Assembly (NCBI GenBank): GCA_019843655.1
Contig: JACDQD010000103.1
Coordinates: 3,596,001 to 3,660,000 of the forward strand
Direction: 5' to 3'
DNA from: Lethocerus indicus
Lineage: Eukaryota; Arthropoda; Insecta; Hemiptera; Belostomatidae
Length of the DNA stretch: 64,000 nt
The notes under the pieces are model-generated. The model did not search any database and was not told the DNA's origin. It saw nothing but the letters and a program-made list of their open reading frames with translations. Shown one piece after another: positions 1 through 12,158 of the stretch. The translations under genes were made by a program, and so were the position numbers. The stretch's first letter is position 1; every line of letters starts with the position of its first letter.

Positions 1-28
1 ACGATCCCTTATAACAAGCTGGATTGTA

Positions 29-63
29 GGCAATTCCTAATTGCCGGCCACACGGGCGCCCGT
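29..63. repeat. Short hairpin and GC palindrome
   Basis: GGCAATT (29-35) pairs with AATTGCC (39-45) around a 3-nt loop. ACGGGCGCCCGT (52-63) is a perfect 12-bp palindrome just after it. GTTATC (115-120) and GATAAC (125-130) form a further 6-bp hairpin. No gene is associated, and the function is unknown. Confidence 0.5.
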
Positions 64-134
64 CTGCCCGATGTCTAACCGCCCTGTTAACGCGCCCTTT
101 CCCGAGAATGCTCAGTTATCCCCAGATAACCTTC

Positions 135-137
<3 letters not shown>

Positions 138-186
<49 letters not shown>
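138..186. repeat. (TA)n microsatellite flanked by direct repeats
   Basis: A pure alternating TA tract of 49 nt. It is bracketed by near-identical flanks: CAGATAACCTTCCG at 123-136 and CAGATAACCTCCG at 196-208. The flanking repeat suggests a small local duplication or insertion around the microsatellite. Confidence 0.95.
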
Positions 187-189
<3 letters not shown>

Positions 190-208
190 AGGTCTCAGAT
201 AACCTCCG

Positions 209-1800
209 CTAGGGTGGGCATAAGGGTGAAACCGATATAATTCTGGACGGGAGATAATTTGAATTTAGAGCGGCTCCTCTCCGACCGTTCTGCCTTTGGG
301 ACAACCATTGTTAACACTAAACCTACTCGGGCTCCCCAATCGCAAATGGTCCCTTGATTGCTTCGACAAACAGGGCCTGGTGACACTAATAAATGTTTTA
401 GCAAACGATGATGTATACAAAGCATGTGCTTACAAGTACATTCAAATTCACTTAATTCAGGCTTTGATTGTTTCGATATACAAGTTCATTTTTACCGCGC
501 GATAGATCAGAAAATGAATCAGTTAGAATGCAAAATTTAAAAAAGACTTTGTGGCCCCATCCCCAAAAAGGACGGCTTTCATAATGAAACACTCTCGTCG
601 TTAGTTGCCTCGGAAGTTGATTCGGCTGTACAGTTTAACGGCACAATGAAAAGTTTGGGCGAACACTGTGGGCCGAACGAGCAGGCAAAGTTTTCTCTTT
701 GCGGCTGTCCGCAGGCCCCCACCACCTCCAGTCCTGTGGGTTGGCCACATATTAACTACTACCGAGGAATTGGTTACGCCTTCGTTAAAACACACTCTCT
801 GTTTGGAATTTTATAGAAGGAAATAGTAAAGGAACAGTAAAAAAGAAAATAGTATTCACTCATAAAAATATATTGGAAGTTGGGGATGTGTGTGGGCCGG
901 TAAATATCTTTAGCTTTATTACTAGACATTGCCGTGTTATCACTTGTACATATTAGGCTTGTTCTAATAACAGCTTATTTAGAAGAGTCCAGATCTGAAA
1001 AAAGGTTGTCGACCGATTAATGAACTTGTCCCGTTATCGCGGTACATTGTGCCTATCAGAGAGCGTTGGTCCCGTCCTCTCGCTGACAGCTATTGCTGTT
1101 TACGACCTAACAGTGCCCGGTCAAAAAAAACATAATACGGTGTCGAAAGCCATTTTCTGGGAATGGTTTTTCTTTAACGGACATTAAACACTCCAGATAT
1201 TCCCAAGATGTCAAACCCGGACAGGTCGTTACATGTAATGACACTGTTCTCTCACAGGAATAGAAGATTAGATTAAAGAATCCACACATGGTTTTCGAAC
1301 GAATGACACATTTTTTCGTAATGAAATCTGTCTTATAACTAACTGAGGGCCATCTGTAGATATGGGTACTGAGTCTTTTAAAAGAGATTGAAGTTTCCCA
1401 TCATTTTATAATAATATTACAGTGTGTGCAATAAGACAAAATAAAATATATGTTATATCTACGTTTAAACGTAATTTACAATGAAACGTTAAATTCGCTG
1501 TTACGCTAAATTAATATTTTTTTTATAATGAAACTTATTAAATCAATCATCTAGTCTACCATCCGAAAACAGATTAAGATGTATTAATTATGCTCGTTAT
1601 GTGAAAATTGAAATTTGACGGTGTTCGAGCCTGATTGGGGATAGTGTATTGATCATAGATTTTATGATTTTTAAAGTTTATTTCAGTATTGTACCTTGGC
1701 CTGGAAGTATAGACATTTCTATTATTTATTTATGATTGCTTGTTGCGTTTTCGATATTTTTTTACATTTCGACTGAGAGGATGGTTAGTTAGAAGAGACG
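209..1800. other. Non-genic AT-rich stretch
   Basis: No ORF here resembles a known protein. Content is AT-rich with a modestly GC-richer patch near 640-740. ACGTTTAAACGT at 1461-1472 is a perfect 12-bp palindrome. Nothing else stands out. Confidence 0.6.
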
Positions 1801-1813
1801 AGTATAGTTTATA

Positions 1814-2024
1814 GGTTTGGCAAAAGGCCAAACCGGCGAGAGGAGACAGAAGATCGAGAAAAGTAAAATAATTTTAGTTTAACATAACAGGTATGTATTA
1901 TTGCGGACTGCGAGGGGTTGGAATACCGTAGATTTTTTGTATTTCTGTCTCCTCTCGCTGGTTTGGTTTTTTTGCTATATGCTATATAGCAAATAGGAGG
2001 AGACGGAAACACAAAAATTCTACG
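1814..2024. mobile_element. Fold-back (inverted-repeat) element, possible MITE relic
   Basis: GGTTTGGC (1814-1821) and GCCAAACC (1827-1834) form an 8-bp hairpin. It is followed by a purine-rich CGAGAGGAGACAGAA stretch (1837-1851). Near its right end the same stretch recurs in reverse orientation (about 1941-1967, TTTCTGTCTCCTCTCGCTGG then TTTGG). A further inverted copy (about 1984-2024) carries TAGCAAATAGGAGGAGACGG and ends in TTCTACG, complementary to the CGTAGA at 1927. Thus 1927-2024 folds on itself around a GCTATATGCTATATAGC centre. No ORF or target-site duplication was identified. Confidence 0.55.
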
Positions 2025-4632
2025 TAAAATCTAGGTAAAATATATTTATTTTTTCTGAAATAAATCATATAAAATTTCATGATTGGCGCTCGTATTGGGC
2101 ACTAACGAGAGCGGGAGGTTTTGTAAGTTCCACAGTGTCCCGACTGTGGAGAGTCCTAGTGCGGCGCACAGGTAACTTAAGTGGTGTCCCTTCGTGGGAA
2201 GTTAAAGTGCGACGCCATTAAACTGGGCGCAGTCAGTTGTCCGAAAGGGGGCTCCGGGAGAAGCACTTGGCGTACGGTCGTTAGCGGCCCCACTGGACCG
2301 ACCACTAATTGAATTCCGGCCGGTCATGACTTTCGGCCCAATCTTACGAGGTCAATATGACCAGAACAGTCGACTACAACTAGGCCCAGAAACGTCCCCG
2401 TAACTCCCCCCCCCCCCCCCACAGAACACGTTAAGTGCCCTGAACTACCATAATAAATTGCCGGTTAACACTTAAACTTGACAGGTGCGGTCAAATATTA
2501 GGTCAGATTTTGGCTCTATCGTTTAAATCGTACTAAAAAATTAGTGTGTCTGGAAGAGTCAAAAATTTTAAATTATAGTTGCAGCGCGATTATCTGCACA
2601 ATCCTATATAGTTCATGATCCATCAAACTCCTACGAAATTCAATTATTGCAATCTATCATCCTTCGTAATTGTTGTCGCCCGAGTAAAGAAAATCTAACA
2701 ATTGTTCTGATCTGCGCCTGGTAATACTAGACCCGCCTTACTTCGTTGTGCGGGGTTGCATACCCGTGGCGCCGTACTACTCGCCGCTTCGGGAGGTGGT
2801 ACTTAATTTTTTCAATTTAAGATTACTGCGATCATGATATCGTTTGGTACACACACCCTAATATTGGCCAGAGAGAAAGGACGTGTAAATACTGGTTTCG
2901 GAACTGTAAAACTCCTACATATAACACACAAGCGCAGGGAGAGTATATTCGATTATTTCATGTGATGAAATCGTTTTCCCAAAGGGTTTATAATACTAGT
3001 CCTTTAACTTTATTATTTTACTGTGTAAATATATTTAATTCACGCATAAAACATAATATAGCATAACGTATAAATATATTTTAACACATCGTAGTACGGA
3101 ATATATTCGAAAGACGAAGGGCCCTTGCATATTAAAGTAAATACGTATAAGTATTCTTATTGAAATCGTAAAGGATGACACATTTTTGGACTTTGATGAA
3201 ATTGTTTACTCACTGTTTGTTTATTCCCACTGTACCGAACACACGACAACCTACTTTCTTATTGCTTCATAACCCAGTGACTGTATTATTGCGCTGTCAT
3301 TTAGATTCCCAGCCACTCATGAATAAGTTCTTTTCCTATTCTTTTCATGACTCGTAAAATGGAGCCGTAAAATTTAATGTTGGCCGCATAACAGAGGGAG
3401 AGAGAGAGTGAAGAAAAAATGCTGTCCCATAAATTCGTTGGGCGAAACTGGAACTCGGGCATAACAATACTTCTCGGACGAGAGCTGCATTTACGACCAT
3501 AATCTAAACATTGGCCCAGTAGACTGCTCATGAATGATGATGACTCACGCCCCCAATCAAACCGCTGACTGTGATTGTTTTAAAATTGTCTGTTGTCTTA
3601 TCTGTATAATGTCAGTTCAATTATAATTTAGATTAGCCCATTCGGCACCACTCTAAAATTTATGACTCTCGAATTATTACAGGGATAGAAGTTACCAAAC
3701 CGCTGTTGCTTTTGATTAATTTTTATGTTCGTTATTGTATGTAGAATAAGGAGGGGGGAAATGCAAGTCTTAGGAACAAAAGCGCCATTTATGGTACCAA
3801 ATGCTAGATTATCTCTCGTGTTCGTACTCAATCCGGTAAAGAGTCCTCCAATCAATGCTCGTTCCATTCTGAAGTCGCATTATGAAAGTCTGTTGCAGAG
3901 GGAATAGAGCCTTGAATTGACCTGGACCCGTTTCTTTCTGCTGAATGACAGCTTAATTGCGGTACTGCACGGAGTGGATGACTATGCACTGCTGTGAATG
4001 TGACCACGGCCGGCTCCTAAACTGAGAGCTTAAACGTACCGGAACGGTAATTGACTGTTCAATTTCTCGTTCTTATATGATATCCGAAAGAATAGAAGAT
4101 ATTGGTGGTCACCATTTAAAAATGCTTCATCTTTGTTTCACTAGTGCGAACTGTACGGTGTAAAAAACTGCCAAATTTCTGTTTCCATTGGACGACTCTG
4201 TAAACCGACAATGGACAATGGATTGCATAATTTATACCTCTGTCTCCACTTATCCGACCATCAATTCGGTCATATAATTTTGACAATTAAAAATAACTAC
4301 AGGAATAATCAAAATATTATTCAATTGCTCTACATGCGATCTAATATAATTGTAGTTTGACTTTTAAAAGGCATCAATTTAACCAATGCAAAGATCTCAT
4401 ATCAAATTCACCAAGTATTTTCACAGTAATTTCATGCAATTAAGCGTCATTATAATTTGGATGCGAAACTGATAATTGGGGCCTATAAATTGCATTTCTA
4501 GTTTATTCCACTCCCCTGGGAGTTATTTTGGTCAATCAGCACCCAAATGACTATTTTTAATTTCAATTCATTCTTTGAATTCAAAGGGAAAACAGCTTCT
4601 CGTTAGATTTCACATGAATTCCGAATAAAGGT
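2025..4632. other. Non-genic stretch with one GC-rich block and a poly-C tract
   Basis: About 2085-2420 is GC/CpG-rich. It includes a hairpin of TCCACAGT (2129-2136) with ACTGTGGA (2143-2150), and ends in a run of 15 C (2406-2420). The remainder is AT-rich and shows no recognisable coding sequence, RNA gene or element. Confidence 0.6.
2406..2420. repeat. Poly-C tract (15 C)
   Basis: Fifteen consecutive C residues. Comparable homopolymers are 11 C at 21827-21837, 9 C at 36521-36529, 12 G at 52050-52061 and 9 G at 53092-53100. All lie in or beside GC-rich blocks and are prone to length error in sequencing. Confidence 0.95.
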
Positions 4633-4649
4633 AAAGGTGATTCACCTTT
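4633..4649. repeat. 17-nt near-perfect palindrome
   Basis: AAAGGTGA and TCACCTTT surround a single central T. It is preceded by a partial copy (AAAGGT, about 4627-4632). No associated gene was seen. Confidence 0.6.
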
Positions 4650-7600
4650 GGCGTCCTTGGTGGTCCATTTGGCGTCCATGTTTGCTGCTTTCGCACACTG
4701 GGAACACTGATATAGCGACGGATGATTTTTCTAATGGCGGAAGTTTTTTCATGCAATTCCATGCTCAATGTAGTTTTAAAACGACGTTCTTGTGTTAAAA
4801 GAGATGCGAATATGAGGGAAAGAATAATTGTTTACCGTTAGTCAAGTTTTTTAGAATTTTTTTATTCCATTATAATTCTACTTCTCTATATATTATTGCG
4901 ATATATACAGATAATGTATAATAATATATGCGATATATAAATTTCTGGTGAAACCATAAAGGTTACCATAAATGTACTTCGATCTATCGTAAAACGACTC
5001 TTTCGAACTTAATAAAAAAGTACAGCAAAACAGGGCAAAACTGGGCGTCCCACGTGTGCTTTTCCACGCAAAAAATTCCCCTCACCCGAACCCGTCGGAA
5101 AAAACTCAGCGGAGGCAGCTAATTGTGAAATTGGCCTCGTTAAGGAGGCATCGGCCCGTTTCCGACGTAAAAAAACTGGCCTGGAATTTTCTCCAGAGCC
5201 TCCGGAGTCTTTCCCGCTGACAATATAATCATACTCGGGTAATTGGAAGATCCGGGGCGGGAGCTTCCAGCTCCATCTGGCTAAGGCGCGATGTCCGTTG
5301 GGCGAACTGACAACCGACTGGAATGCTTTCCCGCCGATGGTTAAGGCCTGGCAAGGCGAGGTGGGAGAGCTTCCAGGCGGGAAAATAAATAAGTACGAAG
5401 CGAAAAAAAAACGCGAGTCGGCTTAACCCGGATTTAATTTCAATTAACGGCATTTCAAACATCTGTTTACATTGGGTGTCTGTTATATTTAAATTTCTGC
5501 ACCGCAGAAACTATAGCCACATATTTCGGTTGAATGAAATTCGAAAAGATTTGTGAAAGGGTGAGAATATAGAAAAACGCTTCCTGAAAGTGTGAAAAGA
5601 CTATCATGTAATGCATCATCAACTGTCTCATTTCTTTTTATGAAAATGTGTGGTGGGCACCACCTAAATTTCGTACAGATATTTTTTTCTTTGTTATATC
5701 GTTTGTTTGTAACGTTTATAGAGGCTGCACTTTTTTGTATGTGTTTTGCGTTTCGATTGCATTTTCAATGACGCATAATAATACTGTACCACTGACGCTG
5801 TCCAATTTAGGGTACGTAGCGTATTAGTTCTTTTTTTGGCGTTACTAAAGCTGCTGTTGTTTTTTATTTGCTTTCTTGCCATTTATTTCGTTTTTTTTAG
5901 TGACGATAATAAATAATTTGACCATTCAATTGTATATTCTACAATTTTAGTATATGGAATATATCAATAAGTCATAATTATTATATAAGGGAATGATTAA
6001 TGTGAAAATTTGGGTCTACAGCAACAATGTAAAATTGATCCTCATCGAGTTGTGGCTATTAATAGGTGAAATTGAGAATACGGAGGATTGACTGAACAGG
6101 TCTGGTGGGACGAATCGTAAATTGCACGAGACGTTAGAATTCATCTCCCTGCGGCCGACGGCAATTAAAACGAGACCTTTCAGATGGGCGGGGTTTCGGT
6201 CGAGAAAATTGAATCGATGGCTCGTGAAGGGAAGCGATATGAACACGACCTTTGTGAAGGGGGGGGGAGTGCTCTTAATTGGTGGCGGGCCGCCGGGACT
6301 TCACCTGGACGAGAAGCGCAGCTCAAATGTCACCGGCTGAACTTCGTGCTTTCTCACGCCGCTACGGAGATATGCCTCGGGCAATATACTTCACACCCAA
6401 CGCTTGCAACTTTAAAGTACTCTAAAGAATTTCGAATTAATAGTGTTAAACCCACGTTAATATTTTGGAGACTCGTATTTACATTTGATCGGTCATATCT
6501 CAAGAGAATGTTTGTTGATTCGAAAATAAGTTATAGGGCACCAATATTTATTATTTTTTTATGAAGTAATTTATTTGATTAATCGCTCGGTTCCTAGATC
6601 ACCCAACTATGTTCCTCATTAAGATGTCTGCGATATTTCCATCGGAATATTTAATCGTTAACCGAAACGCTTTTCTGGGACAACAGATATTCCAATTCCA
6701 AAGTACACATAGTATTTTCCTATTCAGCGTCCGGATAAATGTATCTCGTGTTTGTAATTAGACAATCCGTCCAATGTCGATTCGCATTACGGCGTTTTGT
6801 CCCCGGGAATGTTGAACTTTCACAAAGCGAGACGGCCGACAATTTAATTAGTGGCGCAGGCCCGACGTCCCCCTCAATTTAGAATCAATTTAGAGGACGC
6901 TTTATTTGCGGAAATTAGCGCGGCCTAATCAAACGGTCAAATGATTTCAGCTTTTAACAATCATTAGCAATGTTTAAAGCATAATATATTTAAGTCCAGG
7001 GATTGGGAATCCGGTTTCCATTCAGAAGGCAAATAACCAGCACGTCCTGTCCACTGCTTCCACAACACTCGTGTTCTTCCAATTATCGACGGCTGAGAGA
7101 AATAACATATTACTGATTCCAAGGCTAGCAAATAAAACAAATGCACAGTGCACGCTTAATTACTTACCACTTTGCTATGTAAGATATTATTAGGAGTAAT
7201 ATCGTCAAACTATTATAATATTAAACCATACTACAAGGTACCATTCATAAGAACGTTTGATTCTGAGAATGGCACAATGCAATTTATCATAATTTAATGA
7301 TTACATGAATTAAAATATTATTGGATACAAAAAACAGTAAACTTTCAGATACTATACTGTCGTGAACGTTGTATAGACAATTAATTCTGAAAGTGTCATA
7401 GAACATTTCAGTCTTATGAAATATTACAGTTTTATTACTGAAATGAGATAAGCTTAGGAACTAGACTTAAGATGGGTCCTGTAGCTTACTGTCAAACTCA
7501 AGATGTACTTATCATAGTTACTACCTGCTATTTTATTGTGTTCTCATTTTAAATACGATCAACCGAAAGATCCTCCCTGCGAGGTTTCTCGCACTAGCAA

Positions 7601-8970
7601 ATATTCGCGAATGGCATTTTGAGCGGAAACCCAACGAATCCGACCGGATGAAGCGGAATAATAATATTTACAACAGGTGACCGCGCCCTATTCTCTAAGT
7701 TAATCGGCCGAAGTCGAGCCGAGGACGGGCCACTTCCGGTGGGGCGAAGTTGTACTGGGCGCGGGCGAAAACGAAAACAGTCGACCTGTCCAAACAAGTC
7801 GGCCCCGAAACCTCCCCGCCCCCTAATGGGAGCACAAACACGGGGAGTGTTGCGGTCGGAGATGTCTCCATATTTGATCCTGAACAAACAGAAGGGCGCC
7901 CATTTGGTTAATGCCCGGCCGAGTATCGGCCTCTTGGGGGCACGGCTAAATGCGCCACCTAAAAGTTCACTCCTTACCCTAGAACACCCCAAACTGACAT
8001 TTGTGGTGGAGAAAGTTTCTTCCTAACAGTCTTGTCGGGGTCCGGTTTTGAAACATTTTACATTATTTAATATATTTTTAATTGAGTGCAATCGCAGAAG
8101 TAAATTCATTAAATTTAATACAAAATTTATGTCTATTTATATATAATAGGAGATTATTACTGCGTGTAATCACAGAAGAGCCAGTTATATTTAAAATTAT
8201 ATTTTAAAAATTGTAGTTTTTCTAGAGATAGGAAACAGATTAGCTGTAATCAGAATATTACAAAATCAGATGGCAAAAATAATGTTTCCCAAAGTCAATT
8301 TTAAAAAAGGGGATAGGCCAATGAAGGAATTTGTAGTATAGAACAAACAAAACGGCGATTTCCTAAAATATTGAGATTTCAACTTATTAATACAAAGCAA
8401 AGAGGACTTGAGCTCTACTAATACTTTTAATATTAACGAAGGCTGACTTAAACTTCCGAGGAGTTGAAAGTTCACGGATTTTATGTCTTCAGTTTTGCAT
8501 TATTGAACAACGAACCTAAATGAAAATTATGCGCTGTAACATGAATATTTAAAATATTATAGACATTTTTTAATCACTTGTATACTACCGTAATGCTACC
8601 CCTGTTACTCTATATTTTTGATAAACCGGTTGTAGATTGTGATAATTCCACTGTTTCAATGAGTTTCAATGTGCTTCCGGCGCTATGTCTTGATTTGAAC
8701 TGAAATGATGTGACAGCTACCACAAAACAACGTGATAAAATTTTGCGGGATGGTTTTTTCAAGTACCACTACAGCGGCAATATCGGATATGTGGTTGCCA
8801 GGTTTTATTCAGAGTATTAGAACGCCATTAGACGCGGGAACAGCGTCGGCAGAGTGATATTATCGGTTGGATATCACCGTACTAATATTCGGATACAGAG
8901 CGTGGAGATAGGTAGGTGGTCCTGAGACCACTCGAGTGGGCGGGCCTTAATCCATTTGGTTAATGCCGGG
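4650..8970. other. Non-genic stretch with four GC-rich blocks
   Basis: GC/CpG-richer blocks lie at about 5040-5460, 6120-6360, 6770-6930 and 7560-8040, separated by AT-rich DNA. Open frames of up to 132 codons occur in the blocks (for example both strands around 7594-8026) but match no family I recognise and overlap on both strands, as expected for chance ORFs. GTTTCAATGA is tandemly duplicated near 8653-8672. Confidence 0.55.
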
Positions 8971-8991
8971 ATATATATGTGTGTATATGTA

Positions 8992-9035
<44 letters not shown>
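8971..9035. repeat. (TA)n microsatellite with interruptions
   Basis: An interrupted TA/TG start (ATATATATGTGTGTATATGT) runs into a pure TA tract ending at 9035. It is flanked on the right by a GC-rich block (about 9036-9130). Confidence 0.95.
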
Positions 9036-9037
<2 letters not shown>

Positions 9038-10635
9038 CGGGACGGAGCTCTTCACTCTGGGGCTGTCGCGTGCCAATTATTCTCCCTAGCCTAGGCCGCC
9101 TGACTCATTGAGTCAACTCCGCCCGAATAAATAACTCGCCCAACGACAAGCCCGTATTATATTACTGTGACAACACTGCTCGAACCGCCCTCGACTTAAT
9201 GCCCATTAGGAATGATCGATTCCAGATTACGGGGAGCGAAATTCCAATTCGGACAATGAACACTAATTCCTGTCTTAAGCAATACGGCTGAAATATCTCT
9301 TGAATATATCGAAATTTCATTAAATCGTACCGAATTTTAATATCTCCAATAGGAGAAGAGAGGAGGCCGTGTCGGAATTTAGATTTTGTGCTTGAACCCA
9401 TTCTCTTATGAAAGTAATACGGGAGAAAATTGTTTCATGCTCAATGAATTGACGAAAACAGTGAAAAAGAGTGCACGAAATGAGGCACCGAGTGTTTCCA
9501 TAAATGGTGCTACTTTAACATTAATGTCGCTGATTGAACTTTATATTTCTGTTCAATAAAACTTTTTAAACCAGTTTAAGCCACAGCTGCCGAATTAAAT
9601 AAAATAAACCGGGCGATTATGTTATGATTTAGTGGCGAGAATACTTTCAAACGAAATATATTACCAAGATAATTTGGGGAACAAATCTCGGATTATGTCC
9701 TCAGTTCGCTATGTTTTACGGTCACATATATAAAGCATAAGGATAGCGGTCTAAAAATATTCCGTGCATTAACCAACACTCTGGTAAATCCGGAGTAATC
9801 CTGCATTTACAGGTCTTAACGGCGATTTTTTTTTGTTTTAAATCGGCGATCGGCCGGATATAATAAATTCAATTACGTCCGAGATACCAATGAATCATTT
9901 AATGCTGTAAAATTCCGGCGTGACACTGGAATTGGCCGGGCCCGACAATAAAAGCCAGGGGCTTGATGTACGACTCGGTTATTACACTGAATATCACCGA
10001 CCCCACCCTCATGGCGAAGGCCATCCTCCCTCCCTGAGAAATACATTTAAATACCGAATTCTTCAAAACATTATAACGTGAGCTGTGGTCATGTGAATGT
10101 AAATAAAACATGCAGGTATTGGTCCCTGCGGATTGTGGTTTGGAATCGACGCTTCTTACTATCTAAGAAGTCATTTTGGATCATTAAAGAATATATTTTA
10201 TATAACTCGAGTCAATTTGTCTCCTAGTTACGGAGGAACAAATATGGTTACTCAGCTCATCAACCAACAAATTTCTTATCGTGCTGAGATAAGAAAAAGT
10301 TCGAACAGCGCCAAAACGTCAGCAGGGATGTCACATTTTTATACCCTTCAATAAAACAACTCCTTTTCCTAGAACCAGCATTCATTATATACGGTCATAT
10401 CGCCATTTGTATTTGAGAGCGGCGGCCTTGTAACTGCACTTAGGGGAGATAGTTGGGAAACAAACTACCGAACTGAATTTGAATGAGCACGCCAGGAGTT
10501 TACGAGTTTCTGTCGTGATCAATTCAAGTTGAAAATAGAATGACAATTCGGCCCAGACGACCGGCGGAGGGATGCCCATACATAATGAGAGTAGGTTCTG
10601 GGAAAAAGAGTAATTCAGAGACAAGATGATTGAGC
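9036..10635. other. Non-genic stretch
   Basis: GC-richer segments at 9036-9200 and 9905-10040 lie in AT-rich DNA. No recognisable coding sequence, RNA gene or repeat was found. Confidence 0.6.
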
Positions 10636-10721
10636 CCGGTCTAGCTTAGCGGTCTAGGCCATTGCGGTCCGGAATATTGTTAGTCAAGCACAAACTTGCG
10701 TCGATCACGGTTGAACTCGTT
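10636..10721 (+). mobile_element. Decayed tRNA-derived SINE head
   Basis: TAGCTTAGCGG at 10642-10652 resembles a polymerase III A box (TRGCNNAGYNGG). It continues into CTAGGCCATTGCGGTCCGGAA, close to the head of arthropod tRNA-derived SINEs that read CTAGGCGCTGCAGTCCGGAA. A B-box-like GGTTGAACTCG sits at 10709-10719, where GGTTCGAATCC would be expected. The ends do not pair into an acceptor stem, so it is not a working tRNA. The family comparison is from memory and needs an alignment. Confidence 0.4.
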
Positions 10722-12081
10722 AGAAAAATATCTATTTTTATTGAAGAAGAATTTTCACTGAGACAATTGAATTTCTATTTGGGTTAACACCATTGAAATC
10801 GGCGTTCACTACAGACGTCGAATGGAGAAAACCGAAGTGTGTCGAGGACCACGGCCTTCTCGACCGGACAATCGCAAAATGTGGACTTTACGACCTTCGG
10901 ACGGGAGAAAAATGTAAAGCCGGTCCGGAGCGAATCGACAGCTCACCGATAAATGGCGAGAAAATGAGGGCACTTTTATCGCAATCAATATTATTCGGTG
11001 GGTCGTAAAATTTATAGCGCACATAGATTGTTCTAAAATAAAAGTTCGGGTACAGACTTAGAATGACGGAGAAAATAAGCTGGTCGTTTGTAAATGCCCT
11101 GCTCGGGCCCTCAGAAAACTTTTCTCTGTCTCATCATACCGTCGAATATATTTAAATTATTATCCCACTAAATAATCGGAAATAATTCAAAAAATTTTCA
11201 AATTGAATAACAAATGGCAACAAATATGAACTATATTTTAAATATTAGCTTTCAAAAAACGTTTTACAGAAATAAATGCAGATGAAAATTAATTTTCCTA
11301 AAACATGGTTTAAAAAGGTTAAGCTTTGGTCCTTAGTATATATTGGAAAACTATTTGGAAATGCGATCCCGCTTTGTATAGTTGATTACAAGGCTCTGGA
11401 TTTCAGAAAGCCGGTAGTTCGAGGGCATCCAATTCTCGGAACAGTATTTAGTTGACCCGTTCGGGCTGCGTAAAATATGGAAGCCCATGAAACGTGGCGT
11501 CCGGCGCGGGTTTATTGGCGTCATAATTCCCTCCCTCCATCTCCCCTCGCAGCCCTTCATCGCCGAAAGCGACAACCGTCCCCGAGCAGCATGACAATGG
11601 CCGATGGACGGCTGGAACACGGACCGAGTCGTTAACGACGGGCGTGTCGCGACGGCGGTCTCGCTGCCGGCCGCCCCGGCCTCCTTTAATAGGCTCGTTA
11701 GCCCCGCCACCAGAAACTGGGGCCGCATCTGACTCACGCCCCGTCCGATAAAACGGTAGTCAAATGCAATCGCTGTGTCTCGAGTTGAAAAAAATACTAG
11801 AGTTTGGTAGGGTTGATTGAATACTCGTACCTCCTTCTGTCCCTTTGTTGTAAAGTCACCAGGAAATATAATTTATTTTATATTATTCCTTGTAGAGATC
11901 TTTATTTACTCCAGTCTGATCTGCGTGTGCTGGTCTTTTGCCAATATCCGTTCTTGAAAGCCTATCTAATTAGAAAGAAATAACGTAAACGTTATCGGTC
12001 AATTCTAAATATTTCTTCAGCAAAGGCCAAGAAGTTATCGTTGTTATGGTAGATTCCTATATTTGGAGTGTCATATAACCT

Positions 12082-12085
<4 letters not shown>
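10722..12085. other. Non-genic stretch with two GC-rich blocks
   Basis: GC/CpG-rich blocks lie at about 10800-11000 and 11450-11760, with AT-rich DNA between. The 128-codon minus-strand frame at 11351-11737 follows the GC-rich block and has no recognisable motif, so it is treated as chance. Confidence 0.55.

Positions 12086-12156
<71 letters not shown>
12086..12156. repeat. (TA)n microsatellite, 71 nt
   Basis: An uninterrupted alternating TA tract, the longest in the window. Its purity suggests ongoing slippage and length polymorphism. Confidence 0.97.

Positions 12157-12158
<2 letters not shown>

Noticed and set aside
10636..10721. Intact tRNA gene
   Set aside because: A-box-like start is good, but the B box is degenerate and the ends do not form an acceptor stem. 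Called a SINE-like relic instead.
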